The notes under the pieces were generated by a model. It saw only the letters and a program-made list of their open reading frames with translations. It was not told where the DNA came from and did no database searches. This document shows positions 1 to 5,681 of a DNA stretch of 10,294 bases, piece by piece. How positions within the stretch are numbered: the stretch's first letter is position 1; the number at the start of each line of letters is the position of its first letter. Source of the stretch: Actinomycetota bacterium. GTDB taxonomy: Bacteria; Actinomycetota; Thermoleophilia; Solirubrobacterales; Solirubrobacteraceae. A program made the translations under genes and the position numbers. The stretch is taken from positions 1-10,294 of the forward strand of contig WLNV01000042.1 in the NCBI GenBank assembly GCA_009699615.1, in the 5' to 3' direction.

Positions 1-213
1 GGCGACTTCAGCGTCTGGTGGGGTCTCTACCTGATCGCACTGGCGGCCGGTGCCTGGTGGACGATCATCGGGCCGATCATCATGTCGGTGCTGCTGATCC
101 GCGTGAGCGGCGCCGGTCTGCTCGAGAAGTCGATCGGCAAACGCCGCGCCGGCTATGACGAGTACGTCGCGCGGACGAGCGGCTTCTTCCCGCGCCCACC
201 AAAGCGCGGCTGA
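1..213 (+). CDS. C-terminal part of a DUF1295 / steroid 5-alpha-reductase-like membrane protein (5' end outside window)
   Basis: An open frame enters from the left edge in frame 1 and ends at TGA (211-213), giving the last 70 residues of a protein. A hydrophobic stretch (about residues 7-36 of the fragment, with WWGLYLIAL and WTIIGPIIMSVLLI) is followed by a basic tail containing RRAGYDEYVARTSGFFP. A membrane helix and then a G-Y-x-x-Y-x-x-R-T-S-x-F-x-P ending is typical of the DUF1295 family, which is related to 3-oxo-5-alpha-steroid 4-dehydrogenases and isoprenylcysteine methyltransferases. Those proteins are multi-pass membrane enzymes, but the substrate cannot be told from this fragment. 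The next gene starts 60 nt downstream on the same strand, so co-transcription is possible. The family call is fairly firm and the function is open. Confidence 0.75.
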   Translation, partial: GDFSVWWGLYLIALAAGAWWTIIGPIIMSVLLIRVSGAGLLEKSIGKRRAGYDEYVARTSGFFPRPPKRG

Positions 214-261
214 GCCCGGGCGGGGCCTGACAGCGGCAGGGAGAGGCGGCGCAGCGTCGAA

Positions 262-267
262 AAGAGG
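262..267 (+). promoter_or_regulatory. Shine-Dalgarno site supporting a GTG start
   Basis: AAGAGG lies 6 nt before the GTG at 274. It supports GTG as the true start of the transporter gene, since no ATG is available near the N-terminus. Confidence 0.6.
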
Positions 268-273
268 CTGACG

Positions 274-1422
274 GTGACCACTATCCCCGCACAGCCTGCC
301 CGCGACGGCCAAGTGACGCCTGTTTCTCAGCGCACCGGCGATCTGCTTTCGACCCGCGTAGTCCTCCGGGTCGCGTTGACGGTGCTGGTCGTAATCGGCA
401 CGATCGCGCTGATCTGGGTTCTCTGGCAGCCGATCACCTGGATCATCGTCGCGGCCTTCGTTGCCGTCGCCCTCGCCGGGCCTGTCAACCTGCTTGCCCG
501 CGTGATGCCGCGCTGGCTGGCGATCACGATCGTCTACATCGCCGTGCTGCTGATCCCGATTGGCATCAGCGCTGCCGTCTTGCCTCCGATCGTCGATCAA
601 GGCGTGAACTTCGTCAATGACCTTCCTGGCTACACCGACGACCTTCAGACCGAGGTGCAGAAGAACCCGGACTTGGCAAGGCTGAATCAGGACTTTGGAC
701 TGACGAACGAACTCAACCGAATTGCCCAGGACGCGCCGACGAAGATCGGCGAGGCGGCGACAATCATCCGCGACTTCGGCAGCGGCCTTGTTAGTTCGCT
801 CTTCGCCGGGTTGACGATCTACATCCTTTCGATCTTCATGGTCGCGCGAGGGAGATCCTGGCTCGACGGGCTGCTCAGCCTTCGCTCAGGGCGTGAATCG
901 AAGGCCGCCAGCGTCGCGTTGGACCGGATCGCCAACGCGGTCGGCAACTACATCGCAGGCGCCGCCGTTCAAGCCACGATCGCCGGGGTTTGCGCCTTCG
1001 TCGTTCTGACGATCCTCGGCGTCCCATTTGCCGGTGCGCTCGCAGTGCTCTACGCGCTGTTCGATCTGATTCCGCTGGTCGGAGCGTTCATCGCCGGGGC
1101 GATCATCCTGCTCGTCACGCTTTTCACCGACTTCCCGACCGCCTCGATCATCTGGTTCATTTACGCGAGCGCCTACCAGAGCTTTGAGAACTACGTTGTT
1201 CAGCCGCAGATCCACAAGCGCGCCGTTGCACTCGAGCCGTTCGTGGTGATCGTCTCTGTCCTCTTTGGAGCGACGCTGTTCGGCGTCGTTGGCGCACTGC
1301 TGGCGATTCCGATCGCTGCGGCAATCCAGATTGGTGCACAGGAATGGTGGCGTTACCGGCTCGATCAGCAGGACGCGCAGCCGCAACCCGCGGCCGTAGC
1401 TGCAACCGCCGCCGATTCGTGA
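274..1422 (+). CDS. AI-2E family transporter (PerM/TqsA/YdiK type)
   Basis: This is a 382-residue multi-pass inner-membrane protein. Hydrophobic segments lie at about residues 29-50, 54-72, 82-104, 168-191, 226-250, 253-282, 286-300 and 321-352. A soluble region at about 105-165 sits between the third and fourth segments, as is usual in this family. Family signatures are visible: FDLIPLVGAF (263-272), and Q-x-x-E-N-Y-V-V-Q-P-Q-I (302-313). Length is normal for the family. Members export or import small molecules; E. coli TqsA affects autoinducer-2 export and others act as Na+/H+ antiporters, so the substrate here is unknown. The start is GTG, chosen because of the AAGAGG site 6 nt upstream. 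The C-terminus is an Ala/Pro/Gln-rich cytoplasmic tail. The stop codon is 13 nt before the phosphofructokinase ATG, so the two genes are probably co-transcribed. Confidence 0.88.
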   Translation: MTTIPAQPARDGQVTPVSQRTGDLLSTRVVLRVALTVLVVIGTIALIWVLWQPITWIIVAAFVAVALAGPVNLLARVMPRWLAITIVYIAVLLIPIGISAAVLPPIVDQGVNFVNDLPGYTDDLQTEVQKNPDLARLNQDFGLTNELNRIAQDAPTKIGEAATIIRDFGSGLVSSLFAGLTIYILSIFMVARGRSWLDGLLSLRSGRESKAASVALDRIANAVGNYIAGAAVQATIAGVCAFVVLTILGVPFAGALAVLYALFDLIPLVGAFIAGAIILLVTLFTDFPTASIIWFIYASAYQSFENYVVQPQIHKRAVALEPFVVIVSVLFGATLFGVVGALLAIPIAAAIQIGAQEWWRYRLDQQDAQPQPAAVAATAADS

Positions 1423-1424
1423 AA

Positions 1425-1448
1425 CGATCCGCGCAATGGCGCGGATCG
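1425..1448 (+). promoter_or_regulatory. Perfect 10-bp stem-loop with the phosphofructokinase start codon in its loop
   Basis: CGATCCGCGC (1425-1434) and GCGCGGATCG (1439-1448) are exact reverse complements separated by AATG, which includes the ATG start at 1436-1438. Eight of the ten pairs are G-C. The left arm occupies the place where a Shine-Dalgarno site would be, and none is visible. The upstream transporter stop (1420-1422) is 2 nt before the stem. In RNA this would hide the start codon unless a ribosome finishing the upstream gene opens it, suggesting translational coupling. It could instead be a DNA palindrome bound by a regulator. The symmetry is seen directly; the role is inferred. 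Confidence 0.6.
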
Positions 1449-2470
1449 GACTACTGACAGGGGGCGGCGACTGCCCCGGGCTGAATGCGGTTATCCGCGG
1501 CATCGTCAGGCAGGGTGTGCGCGAATACGGCGATCAGTTCGTAGGCCTGCGCCACGGCTGGGCCGGCGTGCTCGCCGGCGAAGGCAGGGAGCTTGGCGTG
1601 CAAGAGGTATCCGGCATACTGACGCGCGGCGGGACGATCCTCGGCAGCTCGCGCACCAACCCCTACCGCGACGGCGGTGGCGGAACCGAGGCCGTCAAAG
1701 CGGGAATGGAGAAGCTCGGCCTCGACGGCCTGATCGCGATTGGCGGAGAAGACACGCTCGGCGTCGCGGGGAAGCTGGCGGCGGACGGCGTTGCGGTGAT
1801 CGGCGTACCGAAGACGATCGACAACGACATTGCGGGCACCGACTACACCTTCGGCTTCGACACCGCCGTGCAGGTCGCGAGCGATGCGATCGACCGCCTC
1901 CACACGACCGCCGAATCGCACGACCGCGTGATCGTCGTCGAAGTGATGGGCCGCCATGCGGGCTGGATCGCCTGCTCGGCCGGTATAGCCGGCGGCGCAC
2001 ACGCAATCCTCGTTCCCGAGCGCCCGTTCGAGCTGGACCAGCTCTGCGATCAGATCCGCGCCCGCCACGCTCGTGGACGGAACTTCTCAATTGTCGTCGC
2101 CAGCGAGGGCGCGGCACCGAAGGACGGTTCGCTGAGCGCTCGTGAGGACGACGTCGACGAATTCGGCCACCCGCGGCTCGGCGGAGTTGGAGCCTGGCTT
2201 GAGCATGAGATCGAGCGCGTAACAGGCTTCGAAACACGGATGGTGGTGCTCGGTCACGTTCAGCGCGGTGGCACACCGACCGCGTATGACCGCGTTCTGG
2301 CAACGCGCTACGGCGTCGGCGCAATTGACGCTTACAACCGTGGTGAGCGCGGCATGATGGTCGCGCTGCGCGGCACCGAGATCATCACGATCCCGCTCGC
2401 TGAGGCGCTCGCCGAGCCAAAGCTGCTTGATCCTGACCTCTTCCGCACGGCTGAAGTCTTCTTCGGCTAA
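1436..2470 (+). CDS. pfkA: 6-phosphofructokinase, probably pyrophosphate-dependent
   Basis: This 344-residue cytoplasmic enzyme phosphorylates fructose 6-phosphate to fructose 1,6-bisphosphate in glycolysis. Visible motifs are the N-terminal GLLTGGGDCPGLNAVIRG (5-22), GGEDT (103-107), PKTIDND (125-131, catalytic Asp and substrate contacts), MGRHAGW (171-177) and LGHVQRGG (272-279). ATP enzymes carry Gly at the position corresponding to E. coli Gly104, whereas PPi enzymes carry Asp. Here it is Asp106, paired with Lys126, the combination described for actinobacterial PPi-dependent enzymes such as that of Amycolatopsis methanolica. If so, the reaction is near-reversible and could also serve gluconeogenesis. 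The start is fixed by the conserved MARIGLLTGG N-terminus, although no Shine-Dalgarno site is present and the ATG lies in the loop of a strong hairpin. It follows the transporter gene by 13 nt. The family call is firm; the phosphate donor is inferred from residues only. Confidence 0.95.
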   Translation: MARIGLLTGGGDCPGLNAVIRGIVRQGVREYGDQFVGLRHGWAGVLAGEGRELGVQEVSGILTRGGTILGSSRTNPYRDGGGGTEAVKAGMEKLGLDGLIAIGGEDTLGVAGKLAADGVAVIGVPKTIDNDIAGTDYTFGFDTAVQVASDAIDRLHTTAESHDRVIVVEVMGRHAGWIACSAGIAGGAHAILVPERPFELDQLCDQIRARHARGRNFSIVVASEGAAPKDGSLSAREDDVDEFGHPRLGGVGAWLEHEIERVTGFETRMVVLGHVQRGGTPTAYDRVLATRYGVGAIDAYNRGERGMMVALRGTEIITIPLAEALAEPKLLDPDLFRTAEVFFG

Positions 2471-2473
2471 GCG

Positions 2474-2560
2474 ATGTCGCCGTTCTGGATTTGGACTCAG
2501 GCAGCGATCGTCGTGGTGGTTCTCGTGGGGATGGGCATAGCGATCGTGAAGCTTCTCTAG
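2474..2560 (+). CDS. Putative 28-residue single-helix membrane peptide
   Basis: Three nt after the phosphofructokinase stop, an ATG opens a 28-codon frame ending in TAG. The product starts MSPFWIWTQ, continues with about 17 hydrophobic residues (AAIVVVVLVGMGIAIV) and ends KLL. This is the profile of a small one-pass membrane protein with a single positive charge at the C-terminal end. No Shine-Dalgarno site is seen, so translation would rely on reinitiation after the upstream stop. I do not recognise a family. It could be a chance frame, but the unbroken helix and the placement favour a real small protein. There is no direct evidence of function. Confidence 0.4.
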   Translation: MSPFWIWTQAAIVVVVLVGMGIAIVKLL

Positions 2561-2605
2561 CCAGCAGGTAGTCTGCAACCAAGCAGCGGAACGAATGGAG
2601 CAGCA

Positions 2606-3049
2606 ATGTTTGGATCGATTGTCGTTGGAACAGATGGATCCGAGACCGCAAGCGAGGCCGTCCGTCAGGCGATCGATCTCGCCAGCGAGACTGGAGCCCG
2701 CCTGGAGGTCGTCAGCGCCTACGCACCGGTTCCCGTCTCACGCCTGAAGAGCGAAGCGACGCAGGCTCCTTCCGATGTGCAGTGGATGATCAACGCCCGC
2801 GAGGACGTCGAAGCGACGCTGGCCGAGGTAGTCGCGCAGGCTGCGGCCCGCGACGTGGCATGTTCGCCACACTCGCGGCAGGGTGACCCGGCCGACGCGA
2901 TTCTCGACGTAGCCGAGGAAACCTCAGCCGACCTTATCGTCGTTGGCAACAAGGGCATGACCGGCGCCAAGCGCTTCCTGCTCGGCTCGGTGCCGAACAA
3001 GGTCAGCCATCACGCGCCCTGCTCGGTGCTGATTATCCGTACTACTTAG
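2606..3049 (+). CDS. Universal stress protein, UspA family (ATP-binding type)
   Basis: This is a single-domain Usp protein of 147 residues, the normal length. The N-terminal strand SIVVGTDGS (4-12) has the conserved Asp10. The nucleotide-binding signature G-x2-G-x9-G-S is intact: Gly114, Gly117, Gly127 and Ser128 within GNKGMTGAKRFLLGSVPNKV. The C-terminal strand APCSVLIIR closes the fold. The intact signature places it with ATP-binding members, which form dimers in the cytoplasm and aid survival under stress, starvation or low oxygen; the specific role here is unknown. The ATG start has a GGAG site (2597-2600) 5 nt upstream. Its last 8 nt overlap the end of the protease gene on the other strand. 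Confidence 0.93.
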   Translation: MFGSIVVGTDGSETASEAVRQAIDLASETGARLEVVSAYAPVPVSRLKSEATQAPSDVQWMINAREDVEATLAEVVAQAAARDVACSPHSRQGDPADAILDVAEETSADLIVVGNKGMTGAKRFLLGSVPNKVSHHAPCSVLIIRTT

Positions 3050-4328
3050 CGCTGGCGGCAGCAGCGTCAACGAGCCCGGCGCCGTAGTAGCTGTCGATCC
3101 CCGACCTGCCGAGGTCACGCGAAGTGCTCATCAGTCGTGACTCAAGACGACCGGCCGAAGGGTTGGAACCGATCACCCGTGTGGCTATCACGAGCGCGGC
3201 GGCGGCCGTCACGTGCGGCGTGGCCATCGAAGTGCCTTCATAGTCGGTTGGAATACCGAAGACGGAGGTCGACCTGCCGGTGAAGGTTTCCTGAGCGATG
3301 TTCCTCATCCGCGTGCCGCGCGTGCCGCAGCGCGACTCGCCAGTCACTGTGGAGTCGAAGCCGCCGCCGGGGGCGACGATGTCAAGGCCGTAACCACCAT
3401 TCGAGAAGTCGGCAACGCAGCCGTTCTCGGTTGTTGCGCCGACCGACATCACGCCGGGGGCGTTGGCCGGATAGGAGACCGTCGTGTCGCCCTCATTGCC
3501 CGACGCACCGATTACCAGCACGCCGCGCGAGCGGGCGTAGTTGATCGCTGCGAGCAGCTGAGGAATGTCTGAGGCGTGGACGCCAGAGTCGAACTCGAGG
3601 CTGAGGTTGATCAGCTTGGCGCGTTTCTTGACAGCGAAGCGAATCCCGTCGGCGATGTCGTTCGCGTTGCCCTCACCGTTGCGGTCGAGAACACGGACCG
3701 GCATGATCTTCGCCCCGTAGGCCAAGCCTGCAAGAGCGATCTTGTTGTTCGTAGCCTCAGCGATCGTGCCGGCGACATGCGTGCCGTGACCGTTGAGGTC
3801 GTTTGCGTACGGGTCGCCGTCGACGAAATCCCAGCCGGCCACAAACTGGCCACCGGTGAAGTCCGGCGAGCGCTTGAACGGAACGCGGTTTGAATATGCG
3901 ACGCCGGTGTCGAGCACGGCGACCGTGACGCCCTTGCCGCCGGAGCGGCCGGCCGCGCGGGCGTTGGCCCATGCCTCTTGAGCGCGGACTCCGTATGGGC
4001 CAATGAAGTTCCACTGCAGGCTCATCAGCAGCGGATCATTCGGCGTGTAGCTGGCGGCGGAGGTGTGCGCGATCAGGTTTGGCACCGCGTAGGCAACGTC
4101 GTCGCGCGCACGCAGCTCGGCGAGCGCCTTGCGGACGTTGTCAACCTGCAGCACAACCGGGTCGGCGTTGGCTGCGCTGGGCGCTGCGCCGGTCGCCGGA
4201 TCCTCAAACTGAACGACGATCTGATTCGGTTCAACGGTCGCTGCGCCAGCGACGGCAGGCAGAGCGAAGAGCGCCAGCGAAGCGGCTAGGGCGATCAGTG
4301 GAAGTCGGAGTCGATCGAAGGAAGTCAT
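3042..4328 (-). CDS. Secreted subtilisin-family serine protease (peptidase S8)
   Basis: In the 428-residue form starting at 4328, residues 1-29 form a signal peptide: basic n-region, hydrophobic core LIALAASLALFALP, cleavage after AGA. A short propeptide of about 60 residues follows (EPNQIVVQFED, then DDVAYAVPN), resembling subtilase prodomains. The catalytic domain has the full triad: Asp140 in VAVLDTGV, His181 in NGHGTHVAGT and Ser367 in GTSMATPH, with oxyanion-hole Asn278 in ASGNEG. The protein ends soon after the catalytic core, with no wall anchor or C-terminal repeats, so it is probably released. Two cysteines in the inserted loop region (NGCVADF and SRCGTRG) could pair. A longer form starting at ATG 4361 adds 11 residues. 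Neither start has a clear Shine-Dalgarno site, and I prefer 4328 for its compact signal peptide. The substrate is unknown. Confidence 0.93.
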   Translation of the reverse strand: MTSFDRLRLPLIALAASLALFALPAVAGAATVEPNQIVVQFEDPATGAAPSAANADPVVLQVDNVRKALAELRARDDVAYAVPNLIAHTSAASYTPNDPLLMSLQWNFIGPYGVRAQEAWANARAAGRSGGKGVTVAVLDTGVAYSNRVPFKRSPDFTGGQFVAGWDFVDGDPYANDLNGHGTHVAGTIAEATNNKIALAGLAYGAKIMPVRVLDRNGEGNANDIADGIRFAVKKRAKLINLSLEFDSGVHASDIPQLLAAINYARSRGVLVIGASGNEGDTTVSYPANAPGVMSVGATTENGCVADFSNGGYGLDIVAPGGGFDSTVTGESRCGTRGTRMRNIAQETFTGRSTSVFGIPTDYEGTSMATPHVTAAAALVIATRVIGSNPSAGRLESRLMSTSRDLGRSGIDSYYGAGLVDAAAASAK

Positions 4329-4375
4329 CTGAAGTCGAGGCCGGCGGTCCAACCTCACCATCTACAACACAGCAG

Positions 4376-4396
4376 AACACTGAAAGTAACGGTGTT
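4376..4396. promoter_or_regulatory. Imperfect dyad between divergent protease and tadA genes
   Basis: AACACTG (4376-4382) can pair with CGGTGTT (4390-4396) with one G-T pair and a 7-nt AT-rich loop, followed by three more T. It lies in the gap between the divergent starts, where an operator or promoter would be expected. On the minus strand the loop holds TACTTT, which fits a TAnnnT -10 element for the protease. The stem is weak and no matching -35 is seen. Confidence 0.22.
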
Positions 4397-4426
4397 TTTG
4401 CGCTGATAGGGCATGATGACAGCCAC

Positions 4427-4891
4427 GTGGATCAGAATCGCCGCATAGATGACGAACGCTGGATTGCCGAGGCGATCGAGGAGGCCGCCTTAGCGCCCGC
4501 GCACGGCGACGTTCCGATCGCCGCTTTGGTCGTCCATGACGGCCGCGTGATCGGCCGCGCTCACAACGAACGTGAGCGGCACGGCGACCCGACCGCGCAC
4601 GCCGAGATCGTCGCTTTGCGCGCCGCCGCCGCCGCGCTCGGATCCTGGCGCGTGCTCGACTCAACGATCTACATCACGCTTGAACCCTGCGCGATGTGCG
4701 CCGGGGCGATCGTGCTGGCACGGGTTCCGCGAGTTGTTTTCGGGGCCTGGGACCCAAAGGCCGGCGCCGCGGGCAGCGTGCTCGACATCCTCAGCGAGCC
4801 GCAGCTCAATCACAGCCCCGAGGTTGTCGGCGGCGTGCTCGAGGCCGAGTGCGCGGCGCTGCTGACCGACTTCTTCAAAGAACGACGGTGA
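4427..4891 (+). CDS. tadA: tRNA-specific adenosine deaminase TadA (nucleoside/cytidine deaminase fold)
   Basis: TadA converts adenosine 34 of tRNA-Arg(ACG) to inosine so that one tRNA reads CGU, CGC and CGA. With the GTG start at 4427 the product has 154 residues, normal for TadA. Zinc-site and catalytic motifs are intact: PTAHAE (55-60, with His58 as ligand and Glu60 as proton shuttle) and PCAMC (87-91, Cys88 and Cys91). The TadA-type C-terminal stretch LNHSPEVVGGVLEAECAALL, followed by TDFF, favours TadA over guanine or cytosine deaminases. The frame is open far upstream, but that part is antisense to the protease gene and contains no family residues. GTG 4427 begins just before the family's first helix (DERWIAEAIEEA). 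No clear Shine-Dalgarno site is seen, so the start is less sure than the identity. It converges with fdhD, 9 nt apart. Confidence 0.9.
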   Translation: MDQNRRIDDERWIAEAIEEAALAPAHGDVPIAALVVHDGRVIGRAHNERERHGDPTAHAEIVALRAAAAALGSWRVLDSTIYITLEPCAMCAGAIVLARVPRVVFGAWDPKAGAAGSVLDILSEPQLNHSPEVVGGVLEAECAALLTDFFKERR

Positions 4892-4900
4892 GCGGCAGGA

Positions 4901-5665
4901 TCAGGCGCTGACGCGGCCGTCGTCGGTGTAGACGACGACGCGGTCACCGCGGGCAAAGGCTGCCAGAGTCATCCCCCGCTCAGCTGCCAACTCGACGGCC
5001 AGCGAGGTCGGTGCGCCAACGCCAACGAGGATCGGCGCGCCGGCAACTGCCGCTTTCTGCACCAGCTCAAATGAGATCCGCCCGCTGACGCAGAGGATCT
5101 TCCCGTGCAGCGGCAGGCCGCCATCGAGCAGCGAGCGGCCAATCACCTTGTCCATAGCGTTGTGGCGGCCGACGTCTTCGCGCACGCAGATCAGCTCGCC
5201 TTCGGCGCTGAAGAGGCCTGTGGCGTGCATCCCGCCGGTGCGCTCAAAGCCGGGCTGGCGTAGCTGCTCGGGCAAGGCGGCGAGCAGCGCTCGCGCCACG
5301 ACCGGGCCGGCTGCGGCCATCGGCGCGTCTACGGCAACCTGCTCAATCGCTCCTTTGCCACAGACGCCGCAGGAGGAGGTCGTGTAGAAGTTCCGCTGCC
5401 CCGGGTCGCTCAGCAGCGGCCCGGCGATGTCGATGATGTTGGCGGCGAAGTCTGTAGTCGGGCCAGCTTCGTGCGGCTCGTTGATCAGCCCTTCGCCGTA
5501 GAGGAAGCCGAGCGCCAACTCTTCGTCGTTGCCGGGCGTGCGCATCGTGACCGAGAGCGCCTCCCCGTCGACGCGGATCTCAAGCGGCTCTTCGACCGCG
5601 ATCTCGTCGCGCTCGCCTTCACGCACGACGCTGGTGACCATCCGCCCAGCGTCAGCGTCGGCCAC
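4901..5665 (-). CDS. fdhD: Formate dehydrogenase accessory sulfurtransferase FdhD
   Basis: FdhD takes sulfur from a cysteine desulfurase and transfers it to the molybdenum or tungsten bis-MGD cofactor before insertion into formate dehydrogenase, which is inactive without it. The 254-residue product shows the sulfur-carrying loop SSCGVCGKG (97-105; Cys99 and Cys102), TGGMHATG (143-150), the cofactor-binding stretch REDVGRHNAMDKVIG (162-176) and VSGRISFELVQKA (193-205). Length is normal. The start is GTG at 5665, supported by the site at 5673-5678; an ATG 24 nt further in is the alternative. It is the last gene of the formate dehydrogenase operon, 16 nt after the catalytic subunit, and is presumably made with it. 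Its 3' end meets tadA with only 9 nt between stop codons. Confidence 0.95.
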   Translation of the reverse strand: MADADAGRMVTSVVREGERDEIAVEEPLEIRVDGEALSVTMRTPGNDEELALGFLYGEGLINEPHEAGPTTDFAANIIDIAGPLLSDPGQRNFYTTSSCGVCGKGAIEQVAVDAPMAAAGPVVARALLAALPEQLRQPGFERTGGMHATGLFSAEGELICVREDVGRHNAMDKVIGRSLLDGGLPLHGKILCVSGRISFELVQKAAVAGAPILVGVGAPTSLAVELAAERGMTLAAFARGDRVVVYTDDGRVSA

Positions 5666-5672
5666 CGGCCAG

Positions 5673-5678
5673 CCCCTT
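5673..5678 (-). promoter_or_regulatory. Shine-Dalgarno site for fdhD
   Basis: On the minus strand AAGGGG lies 7 nt before the GTG start, inside the 16-nt gap after the catalytic-subunit stop. It supports GTG 5665 over the internal ATG. Confidence 0.6.
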
Positions 5679-5681
5679 CGG

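Noticed and set aside
886..1503. Long minus-strand frames over the transporter and phosphofructokinase (also 1451-2068, 1695-2324 and 2087-2578)
   Set aside because: They oppose well-recognised plus-strand genes and show no domain signatures. Their composition is typical of antisense frames in GC-rich DNA.
4301..4336. Three copies of GAAGTC around the protease start
   Set aside because: Two copies lie in or next to signal-peptide codons and the spacing is irregular (20 and 10 nt). Chance or codon bias is sufficient.
4079..4426. In-frame extension upstream of tadA giving a 270-residue protein
   Set aside because: The added part is antisense to the protease gene, is basic and low in complexity, and has no deaminase residues. 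The family N-terminus fits GTG 4427.
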